Shown here in pieces: positions 7,992 to 17,008 of a DNA stretch of 64,000 nucleotides. The stretch is from Enterobacterales bacterium (GTDB lineage: Bacteria; Pseudomonadota; Gammaproteobacteria; Enterobacterales; Kangiellaceae): positions 1 through 64,000 of the forward strand of contig JAUZSK010000005.1 in the NCBI GenBank assembly GCA_030949565.1. The letters run 5' to 3'. The notes below the pieces were generated by a model. It was not told the DNA's origin, searched no databases, and saw nothing but the letters and a program-made list of their open reading frames with translations. A program made the translations under genes and the position numbers. The number at the start of each line of letters is the position of its first letter. Within the stretch, counting starts at the first letter, position 1.

Positions 7992-8765
7992 ATGATAGTA
8001 GTAATATCTCCCGCAAAAAGTCTTGATTTTGAAGACTCAATACCGACGATTAGAAGCACTAAACCTCGATTTCTGGGTCATTCACAGATTTTAGTCAATC
8101 AGATCAAACAGATGGCGCCGCAAGATCTGGCCGGCTTAATGAAGCTCAGTGATAAGCTCGCTTTACTCAATTATGAGCGTTTTCAATCCTTCACTACTCC
8201 CTTTAACAAATTCAATGCGCGTCCGGCTGTTTTTGCTTTTCGTGGTGATGTGTATCAAGGGTTGGATGCGGTTTCGCTTGAAGATCGTGACCTACAATTT
8301 GCGCAACACCACCTTCGAATTTTATCCGGCTTGTATGGAGTCTTGCGGCCGTTCGATTTAATGCAAGCCTATCGCCTTGAAATGGGGACTAAACTGAAAA
8401 ACAAATTTGGTAATAATCTTTATGATTTTTGGGCCGATCACCTTAACAAATCTATCAATAAAGAACTTAATGCCAGCGATGCTAAGTTTCTGGTCAATCT
8501 TGCATCTAACGAATACTTTAAAGCCATAAAACCGAAGCAAGTTTCACAAGCCGTTATCACACCGGTTTTCAAAGACTATAAAAATGGTTCTTATAAAGTG
8601 ATTAGCTTTTTTGCAAAAAAAGCCCGTGGACTGATGACTCGCTTTATTATTCAAAATCAAATTACCAACGATGCCAACCTTAAAGATTTTAATGCCGATG
8701 GATACAAGTTTGATCCAAAGTTATCGTGCGCCAAAGAGCTAGTGTTTACTCGCAAGCAAAAGTAG
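7992..8765 (+). CDS. yaaA: Peroxide stress protein YaaA (DUF328)
   Basis: The 257-residue product begins MIVVISPAKSLDF, the signature of the YaaA/DUF328 family, which in E. coli limits free iron and DNA damage during hydrogen peroxide stress and binds DNA. Other family landmarks are AFRGDVYQGLDA, LRILSGLYGVLRPFDLMQAY-RLEMGT, NLASNEYFKA and ISFFAKKARGLMTRFI. I chose the ATG at 7992 because the family starts there; the frame is open 12 codons further upstream. It stands alone, converging with the hydrolase gene downstream. Confidence 0.9.
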   Translation: MIVVISPAKSLDFEDSIPTIRSTKPRFLGHSQILVNQIKQMAPQDLAGLMKLSDKLALLNYERFQSFTTPFNKFNARPAVFAFRGDVYQGLDAVSLEDRDLQFAQHHLRILSGLYGVLRPFDLMQAYRLEMGTKLKNKFGNNLYDFWADHLNKSINKELNASDAKFLVNLASNEYFKAIKPKQVSQAVITPVFKDYKNGSYKVISFFAKKARGLMTRFIIQNQITNDANLKDFNADGYKFDPKLSCAKELVFTRKQK

Positions 8766-8782
8766 TTTATCGATCGTTAATC

Positions 8783-9661
8783 CTACAATTCTCGTAAATA
8801 GGTCATCGAATCAATTACTTGCGAACACCATGCTTGGGGTTTTTCCAACATAGGAAAATGCCCACAGTCTTGTATCCAATGCAGACGCGAGTGCTGAGTT
8901 TCAGCAGCTATGACCTCCGCCATGCGACTAATGGCTATCGGATCATGTTGCGGCCAGATAATTTCAATCGACTGGTTGGTTTTTTGTAAGGCACCAATCC
9001 AACGATCCCAATAACGATGCCGCTCTAGGGTATAACGACTAATGGCAGCTAAACAGTTCCGCCCTTGATGACGAGTCATTAACTGCCATATAGCTTCAAT
9101 TTCCTCATTACTGAGTTTTTCGGGTTGAAAATAAGTGGCCTTCAAATTGTTTTTTAGAGTGTGTTTAGTCGATAATTTAGCTATCAGTGGACCAATAACT
9201 TTCATACGTAATAAGCGCTGCATTAAGCGTAATTTTGCCAACTCAATATGCATACTGCCATTACACAAGATAATCCCTTGTAATTGCAGTGATAAGCTTG
9301 ACTCGGTTTCTCTTGCCAGCATTTCGGTCAATATACTGGTGCCATAATCATGGGCTAAAACAAATGCTTGTCGGATACCCAATTGTTGCCAAATGGCTTC
9401 AGCTCGGTCTGTTTGAGCCAATAGAGAATAGTCAGCGGCATGAGGCTTATCAGAAAAACCAAACCCCAGATGATCATGAAGTATCACGCGATAGTGTTGG
9501 GTTAAGGGCTGATAAACCTTGTAGTAATCATAACTACTGGTCGGAAAGCCATGCAAAATAATCAGAGTCGGTTTATCGCTGAGGCCGCTGTCAAGGATAA
9601 AAAGTCGACCATCCTCAAGATCAAGCAACCGGCCTTGTTTAAACCAATCATCAGGATGCAT
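8783..9661 (-). CDS. Alpha/beta hydrolase, MEST-like
   Basis: A 292-residue soluble alpha/beta hydrolase. The oxyanion loop is LHGFPTSSYDYY, followed by HDHLGFGFSDKP, and the nucleophile elbow is LAHDYGTS with Asp as nucleophile, as in epoxide hydrolases and haloalkane dehalogenases. The acid is probably in WPQHDPIA and the catalytic His in DCGHFPMLEKPQAW. HGFPTSSYD, GFGFSDKP and AHDYG together resemble the MEST (mesoderm-specific transcript homologue) branch, whose substrate is unknown. No signal peptide. It converges with yaaA and is not obviously in an operon. Substrate cannot be inferred. Confidence 0.75.
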   Translation of the reverse strand: MHPDDWFKQGRLLDLEDGRLFILDSGLSDKPTLIILHGFPTSSYDYYKVYQPLTQHYRVILHDHLGFGFSDKPHAADYSLLAQTDRAEAIWQQLGIRQAFVLAHDYGTSILTEMLARETESSLSLQLQGIILCNGSMHIELAKLRLMQRLLRMKVIGPLIAKLSTKHTLKNNLKATYFQPEKLSNEEIEAIWQLMTRHQGRNCLAAISRYTLERHRYWDRWIGALQKTNQSIEIIWPQHDPIAISRMAEVIAAETQHSRLHWIQDCGHFPMLEKPQAWCSQVIDSMTYLREL

Positions 9662-9697
9662 AGGATATTTGACCTCATCTAAATTAAACGAATTACA

Positions 9698-10999
9698 TCA
9701 ATTTTGTGCCAACGCTGCCTCGTAAACGGCTGTGGCAACTGCCAGATGGGCTTTTTTATTCAATGCAGAAGGGACTAAACTGTCGTCTTTGGCTAAGTTA
9801 GACAAACATTCTGCTGCCGCAATACGCATTTCATGGCTTACTTTTGTTACGCCCGACTCTAAAGTGCCCTTAAATAAGCCGGGAAAAGCCAGCATGTTAT
9901 TCACAATCTTACCGCAGGTTGCAAAACGAGCACCTTGATCGATGGCTACTTGAGGTTCTATTTCAGGATCAGGGTTGGTTAATGCCATAATAATTTGTCC
10001 TTGTCTCACCATTTGTGGTTTGATCAAACCTTTAACCCCAGTCGTTGCGACTACAATATCGGCCTTTTGCATTAGTTCCTCAAGGCTACAAGCTTGTCCA
10101 CCGAGATCACCGAGCCGTAAAAGAGCATCTTGATTAATGTCAGTCCCTAGTACTTCTTTGACCCCATAATCCCGCATCAAGCTGCAGATACCGATACCCG
10201 CGGCGCCTAAACCAATCTGACCAAACACGCAGTCCTTTATATTAACGCCAGTTCTTTTGGTCGCGGTCAATAATGCCGCCAAAGCAACTATCGCAGTACC
10301 ATGTTGATCATCATGGAAAACAGGTTTATCAATACGATTAATTAATTCAGCTTCTATCTCAAAACATTCCGGCGCTTTAATATCTTCTAATAATATGGCT
10401 CCAAAGGAAGGCGCGATAGCCTCAACTGTTTTGATAATTCTCAAGCTATCTTTGGTATCGAGTAAAATAGGAACACCTGACAAGCCTACCAATTCTGAAA
10501 GTATTGCGGCTTTACCCTCCATCACGGGTAATCCCGCTTGCGCACCTATGTCACCTAAACCCAAAATTGCGGTACCATTAGTAACGATAGCCACCGTATT
10601 TTGGATATTAGTATACTCTTTAATTTTTTCAGGAGATTGCTTAATGGCCTGACAAACTCTCGCCACACCCGGAGTATAAACATCACGCAGGATTTCTAAT
10701 GAATTAATCGCTATCCGAGAAACCGTCTGAATTTTACCACCTTTATGACGATTAAATACACGGTCTGATTTTCCAACCATCGCGGTATCCGGCAGTTGAT
10801 TGATTGCATCAAATAACTGATTGATATCAAACGAGTCATCATACTCGATAGTGATTTCCCAGATAGTATCTTTATCCAAACGCCTAACCGCATTCAAGCC
10901 TTCTACCGTGACATCTAGGCTACCAATCACACCCAATACCTTGGCCATATTACCTGGCTTATGGGGCGCTTCAACTAAAAGAATTTCTACAACTTGCAT
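9698..10999 (-). CDS. Malic enzyme with N-terminal ACT domain
   Basis: Oxidatively decarboxylates malate to pyruvate with NAD(P)+. The 433-residue protein begins with an ACT domain (residues 1-75: VEILLVEAPHKPGNMAKVLG, then TIWEITIEYDD), which usually binds amino acids. The malic domain follows (EILRDVYTPGVARVCQAI with the catalytic Tyr; AIVTNGTAILGLGDIGAQAG; PVMEGKAAILSELVG; FHDDQHGTAIV with metal ligands), then the Rossmann domain (GQIGLGAAGIGI). Start is ATG 10999 with GGAAAGG upstream. It is shorter than MaeA/MaeB and lacks the phosphotransacetylase domain. It may supply pyruvate during growth on TCA intermediates or amino acids; allosteric control via ACT is inference. Confidence 0.85.
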   Translation of the reverse strand: MQVVEILLVEAPHKPGNMAKVLGVIGSLDVTVEGLNAVRRLDKDTIWEITIEYDDSFDINQLFDAINQLPDTAMVGKSDRVFNRHKGGKIQTVSRIAINSLEILRDVYTPGVARVCQAIKQSPEKIKEYTNIQNTVAIVTNGTAILGLGDIGAQAGLPVMEGKAAILSELVGLSGVPILLDTKDSLRIIKTVEAIAPSFGAILLEDIKAPECFEIEAELINRIDKPVFHDDQHGTAIVALAALLTATKRTGVNIKDCVFGQIGLGAAGIGICSLMRDYGVKEVLGTDINQDALLRLGDLGGQACSLEELMQKADIVVATTGVKGLIKPQMVRQGQIIMALTNPDPEIEPQVAIDQGARFATCGKIVNNMLAFPGLFKGTLESGVTKVSHEMRIAAAECLSNLAKDDSLVPSALNKKAHLAVATAVYEAALAQN

Positions 11000-11163
11000 T
11001 TTACCTTTCCAAGCTAAGCATTAATGCTGCGAGTAGCAGTTATACCCTGCTGGCGACAAGTTTCGCTTACTAAATAGGTATAACAAAAAGCAATTTAAAT
11101 GCTATATGCGACCGATATGACTCAGGCAATCTATGCTTTGCATTGCTTAGTTTTAATTCCAGC

Positions 11164-11589
11164 CTATTTAAATATCTCCGCAACTCTTTTCTTATATTTG
11201 CCATGGCAAGCTTGACAACCCTTGATCATCGTCGAGTATTGAACAAGAACTTGCTCCATATCCTGAGACTTTGCAGCCGCCTCAATCGCTAAGGCAGCAT
11301 TGTGAACCACATTATCCATACTTTTAAACTGCCCCATTTCAGTTCCCATATTTTTAACCAACTGCATTCTTATTTTCATGTCTGGCTTGGGATGATGTCC
11401 AATTTGGTTGGCAGCCAATTCAATCGCACTAAAATTTTGCAAAACAATGCTCTCATTGAGTTTAAGATTTGATTTTAACAACCCCTGCATCACGCCCTTT
11501 AAGGTCACATTTTCTTGCTCGGAAACCGCAGCGAGTGAAGCTCCTCCTAATAAAACAAAGCCAAGACTGATGATTTTGCATTTGTTCAT
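11164..11589 (-). CDS. Cytochrome c'-like periplasmic protein
   Basis: A 141-residue exported protein: signal peptide MNKCKIISLGFVLLGGASLAA, a helical body (NLKLNESIVLQNFSAIELAA, MKIRMQLVKNMGTEMGQF), and a single C-terminal haem site CQACHGKYKKR. One CxxCH near the C-terminus of a four-helix protein is the pattern of cytochrome c'/c-556. These bind haem pentacoordinately and are linked to NO or CO binding or electron transfer. It lies 38 bp downstream of the RND permease on the same strand and could be co-transcribed with it. Function beyond haem binding is unknown. Confidence 0.75.
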   Translation of the reverse strand: MNKCKIISLGFVLLGGASLAAVSEQENVTLKGVMQGLLKSNLKLNESIVLQNFSAIELAANQIGHHPKPDMKIRMQLVKNMGTEMGQFKSMDNVVHNAALAIEAAAKSQDMEQVLVQYSTMIKGCQACHGKYKKRVAEIFK

Positions 11590-11627
11590 GTTAATACTCC
11601 TAAAGATATCAAAATTGATGAAAAAAA

Positions 11628-14600
11628 TTAATGCTCTTGCTTATCGGCTGTTGCGTATCCAAAGTCCTCTAAAATTGAATAGAGGCAGGGGATCACAAAT
11701 AACACCAAAAGGGTCGATGTTGCGATCCCAAAAACGATACTGGTGGCCAAAGGAATCAATATTTGAGCCTGTAAACTAGTCTCAAAAAGAAGCGGTGTCA
11801 TGCCTAGGATAGTAGTTAAAGAGGTCAACAAAATAGCTCTAAAACGATCATAGCTCGCTTTGGCAGCCGCATCATGTACGCTCATTCCTTGCTTAACTCT
11901 CTTCTTTACAAATTCAACTAATAATATCGAGTCGTTAACCACTATGCCGCCGAGAGCAACAAAACCCATCATTGAAGGCATTGTAAACTGCATTCCCATT
12001 AACAAGTGTCCCCAAATAACGCCGATTAGAGCCATAGGAATTGCCATGATGACAATAATCGGTTCAACGTAACTCTTAAATTGAAAAGACAGCAAGATGA
12101 AAACACCTAGCAGTCCCAATACAAATGACTTCATCATGGAAATCTGTGTTGTTCCTGCATTTTTAACCTCGCCTTCAAAGGAAATACGAAGCTCCGGATA
12201 GTCTTTTTCAAAATGAGGAAGCCATCTTTTTTTAACGTCATTAAGTAATTGTTTGGTGTTATTTTTATCAATATCAATATCGCCATAAACTGTGACGGAA
12301 CGCTGATTGTTGACCCGGCTAATTCTTGAAAAACTACGTGTCTGAGTAATATCCGCAATACTCGAAAGTGGAACAACGGCTTTGGTTTGAGGGTTGATAA
12401 TCGGAAAGGTATCGAAATCAATAAATTCATCACGTGATGCCGCATCCAATTTAACCGTCACTTCAAAGGTATCTAAGTTGATACTGGTCTGGCTAATTTT
12501 ATTACCTTGAAAAGCTGAGCGCATTTGGCTCGCAATGGCCATGGAATCAAACCCCAGATTTAACGCGCCTTTTTTTAATTGAATAGAATACTCAGGCTTA
12601 CCAGGGCGTAGATCATCAATTAAATTTTGTACTCCGGGATAACCATGTAACCACTGTTGTAAGTCATAGGATGCATTAGACAGTCGATCTAGGTCATCAC
12701 CATAAAACCTTATTTCTATGGCTTGCCCGCTAGGTCCGATATTAGGCTCTTTAAAAGCCACACTTTGCGCCTTAGGTAACGGGCCAATATTTTCTCTCCA
12801 ACTATCAATAAATTCCTGCAATCGCGTGTTTCTTGATTCTGCCGTTAGTAAATCAACGCTGATGGTGGCAAGGTGAGGACCAACGTCAAAAGCATCTAAG
12901 TTCTCACTATAGTTTATGGTAATGGCTTTAATCAGTTTGTCAGACTCCAGTTGTTGATATTTGCTTTCAGTTTTGGTTAGCGCCGACAGAATTTTTTTAG
13001 TCATTTTTTCGGTTTGTTTTAGTGATGTTCCAGCAGGCATTAAAATTCTTGCTTGCAATATATCGCCTTCAATATTTGGGAACGCAGAAAACTTTAAAAT
13101 TCCTGAAATAAAAATACTGGCAGAAAAAAGAAATACAAAAATAACAGAACCTATAAAGGCATAACGATAGCGAATAAGTTTAACTACCAGCGAATGAAAC
13201 GCTTGTCTAAATTTTTCAAATTTTTCCTCAAATCTTGGTCTAAACCCGGACTCTTTTTGTAGATCAGCTTTTTTAGCATGGTCAAGAGAATGAAACAGGT
13301 GATGTGGCAATATTAAAAAGGCCTCTATAAGCGATACCGAAATAACGGTGATTAAAACAATAGGGATCACTTTTAATATTTGCCCCAAATCGCCTTCAAT
13401 AAATACCAGTCCAATAAATATGCAAAAAGTGGTAATAAAGGATGAAATAACTCCACTGGCGACCATTTTGGTGCCTTTGATTGCTGAATCAAGCGGAGAA
13501 AATCCCTTCTTAATATGACTACCGATAGATTCTGAAATAACAATCGCATCATCCATTAAAATACCTAACGACAATAGAAGAGCCACCATCGAAAACATAT
13601 TGATCGAAATTCCCATATAGCTTAAAAAGAAGAAGCTGGCTAAAAATGAAACCGGCAACCCCATAACAACCCAGAGTGCGTAACGAAATGAGAAAAATAA
13701 CCACATAACAGAAAAAACTAATATCAACCCCTGCCAGGCGTTGCCTATCAAAAGACTGATCCGATCTTTGACAATACTCGTAACATCTTGTGTTAACACT
13801 AGGTCAATACCCTGGGGCAGCTTAGCTTGTTCGCGTTTAACCATTTTCTCAACCGCTTCAAGAACTCTTAAACTATCATCCGTGGTATTTTTATTAATTT
13901 TAAATACCGCTGCTGGCTTTCCATTAAACAGAAGTTTTTGCTCTGCTAGCTCAAAAGTATCAGTTACTGTTGCAATATCACCCAGTAAAACTTCATTATT
14001 ATTGAGTCCACTTGTGACAACGAGCTTGGCTAAGTCTTGCGTTTGTCGCCTTTCATCGGTAAATCTAAGTTGGTATTCTCTAAAGTTAGTCTCAATCGAA
14101 CCCACTGGAAGATCAACATCTTGTTTTTCAATAATATTGGCTATATCTTGCAAACTTAGTCCATATTTTCTTAAATTATTTGAAGAGACCTCGACTAATA
14201 ACTGCCTCTCTGAAAAACCCGTAATTTCTACCAAGGGAATATTAGGATTACGCAAGAATTTCTGCTTCAATTGCTCCGCAAGTTGTTTTAGTTCCGGCAT
14301 GGGTAAGTCTGCGGTTAATGCAATGGATATGACATTTTGTAATCTTCCTAGCTCTGTTACCGTTGGAATTTCGGCTTCAGTCGGTAAATCACTGATACCA
14401 TCCACAGCACTTTTTACGTCATCCAAAAATCGTCCAAAATTGCCGGCTTCTAACATTTTAATGGTCAAAATAGCCAGGCTTTGTCTCGCTTGACATTTTT
14501 TTTCATCAACAAAACTAATACTATCAAGCGCATCTTCCAACACTAGACATATTCCCTGCTCTACATCCATTGGTGTGGCGCCAGGATAAATCACACGGAT

Positions 14601-14732
14601 CTCCGCTGAATAAGCATTAACCAGTGGAAAGGTTTCTCTTTTTAAATGAGGAATAGTCGATATACCGATCCCTAAGAAAAGCAACATTAGGAGATTAGCC
14701 GCCGTAGGATGGGCGGCAAAAAAACGAATCAT
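11628..14732 (-). CDS. RND efflux permease (AcrB-type)
   Basis: Inner-membrane proton-driven efflux pump subunit, 1034 residues. It starts MIRFFAAHPTAANLLMLLFL (TM1), with FPLVNAYSAEIRVIYPGATP as the usual porter opening. The TM4 proton-relay motif is visible as LLSLGILMDDAIVISES, and the second half repeats the plan (MMGFVALGGIVVNDSILLVEF). Two large periplasmic loops lie between TM1-2 and TM7-8. The start overlaps the adaptor stop by 4 bp. No outer-membrane TolC gene is nearby, so it probably uses a shared one. Substrate is unknown; the MIRFFAAHPTAAN start resembles VexH/YerP-like permeases rather than AcrB itself. Confidence 0.9.
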   Translation of the reverse strand: MIRFFAAHPTAANLLMLLFLGIGISTIPHLKRETFPLVNAYSAEIRVIYPGATPMDVEQGICLVLEDALDSISFVDEKKCQARQSLAILTIKMLEAGNFGRFLDDVKSAVDGISDLPTEAEIPTVTELGRLQNVISIALTADLPMPELKQLAEQLKQKFLRNPNIPLVEITGFSERQLLVEVSSNNLRKYGLSLQDIANIIEKQDVDLPVGSIETNFREYQLRFTDERRQTQDLAKLVVTSGLNNNEVLLGDIATVTDTFELAEQKLLFNGKPAAVFKINKNTTDDSLRVLEAVEKMVKREQAKLPQGIDLVLTQDVTSIVKDRISLLIGNAWQGLILVFSVMWLFFSFRYALWVVMGLPVSFLASFFFLSYMGISINMFSMVALLLSLGILMDDAIVISESIGSHIKKGFSPLDSAIKGTKMVASGVISSFITTFCIFIGLVFIEGDLGQILKVIPIVLITVISVSLIEAFLILPHHLFHSLDHAKKADLQKESGFRPRFEEKFEKFRQAFHSLVVKLIRYRYAFIGSVIFVFLFSASIFISGILKFSAFPNIEGDILQARILMPAGTSLKQTEKMTKKILSALTKTESKYQQLESDKLIKAITINYSENLDAFDVGPHLATISVDLLTAESRNTRLQEFIDSWRENIGPLPKAQSVAFKEPNIGPSGQAIEIRFYGDDLDRLSNASYDLQQWLHGYPGVQNLIDDLRPGKPEYSIQLKKGALNLGFDSMAIASQMRSAFQGNKISQTSINLDTFEVTVKLDAASRDEFIDFDTFPIINPQTKAVVPLSSIADITQTRSFSRISRVNNQRSVTVYGDIDIDKNNTKQLLNDVKKRWLPHFEKDYPELRISFEGEVKNAGTTQISMMKSFVLGLLGVFILLSFQFKSYVEPIIVIMAIPMALIGVIWGHLLMGMQFTMPSMMGFVALGGIVVNDSILLVEFVKKRVKQGMSVHDAAAKASYDRFRAILLTSLTTILGMTPLLFETSLQAQILIPLATSIVFGIATSTLLVLFVIPCLYSILEDFGYATADKQEH

Positions 14733-16162
14733 GGCTGTGTACCTGTCACTTGATGCAACAATTCTTCTGCATCTTGATCCAGCAATGGCGTTACATCCAT
14801 GCCTGAAACGGCAGGAAATAAATCCGATGTTATGATTTTATCACCCGCTTTTAAACCGACAATTTTAGCATCTTCCGGTCTTATCAAAACTAGGTCGCCT
14901 TGAAAGTCTCGGCTATTGACCGAAACCCTTTTTAATTTATTCTGAGGATCAATTAGATAAATAGTTCCCTCGTGAATCGCAAATTTAGGGAAAACAAAAC
15001 TATTAACCTTAGCTCCTTGTATAAATACTTTCATATACATGCCCTCTAGCAAGGGCGGTCGCTCTCCAGGCTTTATATTTTTGTAACTACCTTCCACCGA
15101 GACTATCACTCCGACCGTGCGGCTTTTAGGGTCAAGATCATCACTGAAACGCTCGACTTGTCCTTGCCACTGCTTAAATTGTCCCCCTGCTTCACTCAGC
15201 ATTGCGCTAAGTCCAAAAGAAGATAATATCTGAGACATTGAATTTTTTGTAGAGATTTGCTCTGGCTGAAATTCTGGACCGCTATAGTTAGACACAAACC
15301 GACTAAATTGGCTCATCGGAAACTGTGCATTAACAATCATTTTGTCTAGGGCTGATGCGTCAAATAGAGGGGCGCCTGTTTGCACAAACTGATCCTGCTC
15401 TACATAGACTCGGTTAATTCTTCCGGTAAATGGGATAACGATCGAAGTTCTAGCGAGATCTCTTTGCGATTTTTCTAGTTTAGATTCTGCGATTGCTAAT
15501 TGCGCTTTCATCACCTCGAGAGTAGAAGGTAGAATGGTTTGCTTGTTTAGCAATTGCTGAACTTCTTGTTTTTGCTGCAATAGATTTCGACTTTCCGCAT
15601 CCAAACTTGAACGCGATACGGCGCCATTTTTAGCCAGTTTTTTGAGACGTTTATATTCTTTTTGTTTAACTTTTAATTTTGCTTTAGACAGCTCCAATTC
15701 TAGCTCATTATTTTCTATGTTAAGCTCCATTTCCTTGAGGTTAGCCTTGTTTGCCAGCAAATCTGCCTCTGCCTGTCTTAACTGTAGTTGATAGTCTTTA
15801 TCATCAATTTTTACTAATAAAGTATCCTTCTCGAGTAGCCCGCCTTTTTTTAAAAGAGGGTGAACATAGGTCACTCGTCCTGTCACCTCAACCTTGGATT
15901 GCAATTTAGTATCAGCTTCAACACTGCCATAACCGATTATTTCTGGCCTAATATTTGTTTGCACAAGATTAATAAAACTCACCGCCACACTCGCTCGTTT
16001 CGCTTTCTTATGCTGCATTGAAGGGCTGGATTTAATAATAATCACCAACACCAAAACACCCACAATAGCAATCACTGGCAGTGCCTTTTTAGAGTGAAGA
16101 AACTGCTTGATTCTTTTATTTTTTATAAAGTGACCAATATCTAATTTATTCATAATTTTCAT
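14729..16162 (-). CDS. RND efflux periplasmic adaptor (HlyD/MFP family)
   Basis: A 477-residue membrane-fusion protein. One TM anchor (LPVIAIVGVLVLVIIIK, about residues 28-46) is followed by the barrel/lipoyl half (GYGSVEADTKLQSKVEVTGR-VTYVHPL), a long coiled-coil hairpin rich in Lys/Glu/Leu (about residues 130-230), the second lipoyl half (IVIPFTGRINRVYVEQDQFV) and the beta-barrel/proximal domain. It links the RND permease to an outer-membrane channel. It overlaps both neighbours by 4 bp (ATGA), so TetR, adaptor and permease are one transcript. Confidence 0.9.
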   Translation of the reverse strand: MKIMNKLDIGHFIKNKRIKQFLHSKKALPVIAIVGVLVLVIIIKSSPSMQHKKAKRASVAVSFINLVQTNIRPEIIGYGSVEADTKLQSKVEVTGRVTYVHPLLKKGGLLEKDTLLVKIDDKDYQLQLRQAEADLLANKANLKEMELNIENNELELELSKAKLKVKQKEYKRLKKLAKNGAVSRSSLDAESRNLLQQKQEVQQLLNKQTILPSTLEVMKAQLAIAESKLEKSQRDLARTSIVIPFTGRINRVYVEQDQFVQTGAPLFDASALDKMIVNAQFPMSQFSRFVSNYSGPEFQPEQISTKNSMSQILSSFGLSAMLSEAGGQFKQWQGQVERFSDDLDPKSRTVGVIVSVEGSYKNIKPGERPPLLEGMYMKVFIQGAKVNSFVFPKFAIHEGTIYLIDPQNKLKRVSVNSRDFQGDLVLIRPEDAKIVGLKAGDKIITSDLFPAVSGMDVTPLLDQDAEELLHQVTGTQP

Positions 16163-16833
16163 TCCGGTTTAATATTGTTCATATCATCTTGCTGACCACA
16201 ACCCGCGATAAATAGTTTATAGATATGCTCTGCCCATGAGTCCGTGGCGATGTCATCATCAGATATTTTCCAGGCTTTTTGTCTTATTGATCTGCCAACA
16301 AAGGGCATAATTACCATCGACATTAGCGTAAAAGCCGCAAATTTAGCTTGTCGCTTATCCCGAATAGCGGTATGTTTTAGGATTAAATTTGGTAGAATTT
16401 GTGCCATTTTAGTAGGAAACCGCTTTATAAAAGCATCTCCCAATTGAGATTGATTTTGGTCAAATTCATCATAAATGAAGCGCGCAAAACCATTATTCTC
16501 ATTTAGCATTTTTAAAATAAAGTGAATAAAGGCTCTAATCGGCTGATCTGTTTTAGCAATTCTTTGGATCTGATTAAAATGAGTACCGGACATACGATCA
16601 AGTAGAGCTAAGAATAAGCCTTCTTTACCATCAAAATAGTAGCTTACCATGGCTGAATTAATCTGGGCCTCTTGTGACAAGGCGCGAATAGTAATATCTC
16701 GATAGGACTGCGATTGTAAAAGTTTCTGCGCCGCATCAAGTAGTTTAGATTTCTGCTCATCTTGTTTATTTTGATCAATAGGTCGCCCTCTCGCACTGGG
16801 CTCACGGATCTTTTTATTTAATAATCTAGACAT
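16159..16833 (-). CDS. TetR-family regulator of the RND operon
   Basis: DNA-binding repressor. From ATG 16833 the product begins MSRLLNKKIREPSARGRPID and then has the TetR helix-turn-helix: LLDAAQKLLQSQSYRDITIR, ALSQEAQINSAMVSYYFDGK with the conserved S-YYFDGKEGL recognition end. The C-terminal ligand domain is variable, as usual. A TTG at 16866 would add 11 residues but runs into the operator; the ATG is more likely. It is first in the operon with the adaptor and permease. A 30 bp perfect-arm palindrome lies 33 bp upstream (16867-16896), overlapping a likely -10, so autorepression with derepression by a pump substrate is the simple model. Confidence 0.85.
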   Translation of the reverse strand: MSRLLNKKIREPSARGRPIDQNKQDEQKSKLLDAAQKLLQSQSYRDITIRALSQEAQINSAMVSYYFDGKEGLFLALLDRMSGTHFNQIQRIAKTDQPIRAFIHFILKMLNENNGFARFIYDEFDQNQSQLGDAFIKRFPTKMAQILPNLILKHTAIRDKRQAKFAAFTLMSMVIMPFVGRSIRQKAWKISDDDIATDSWAEHIYKLFIAGCGQQDDMNNIKPE

Positions 16834-16866
16834 AACTGCAATCTCACTCAAACGAAGGATAGCCAA

Positions 16867-16896
16867 TATTTAATTAATCAACTGTTTAATTAAATA
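16867..16896. promoter_or_regulatory. Palindromic TetR operator
   Basis: Perfect 11 bp arms TATTTAATTAA (16867-16877) and TTAATTAAATA (16886-16896) around an 8 bp centre, 33 bp before the tetR start. On the minus strand TTGCTT, a 17 bp spacer and TTTAAT could be a promoter whose -10 lies in the distal arm. Size and position fit a TetR dimer-of-dimers site. Confidence 0.75.
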
Positions 16897-17008
16897 CTAT
16901 TCATCCTCTAAAAGCAAGCGTTGATATAAATTATTTACAAATATGACCATTTAGCATACTCTCTATCTAGCTCTTCTGGTCAATCTAAGGTGTAGTCATT
17001 CAAATAAT

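Noticed and set aside
13741-14493. 250-codon plus-strand frame inside the RND permease gene
   Set aside because: Lies antisense to a clearly conserved permease region; composition and lack of domains mark it as a shadow.
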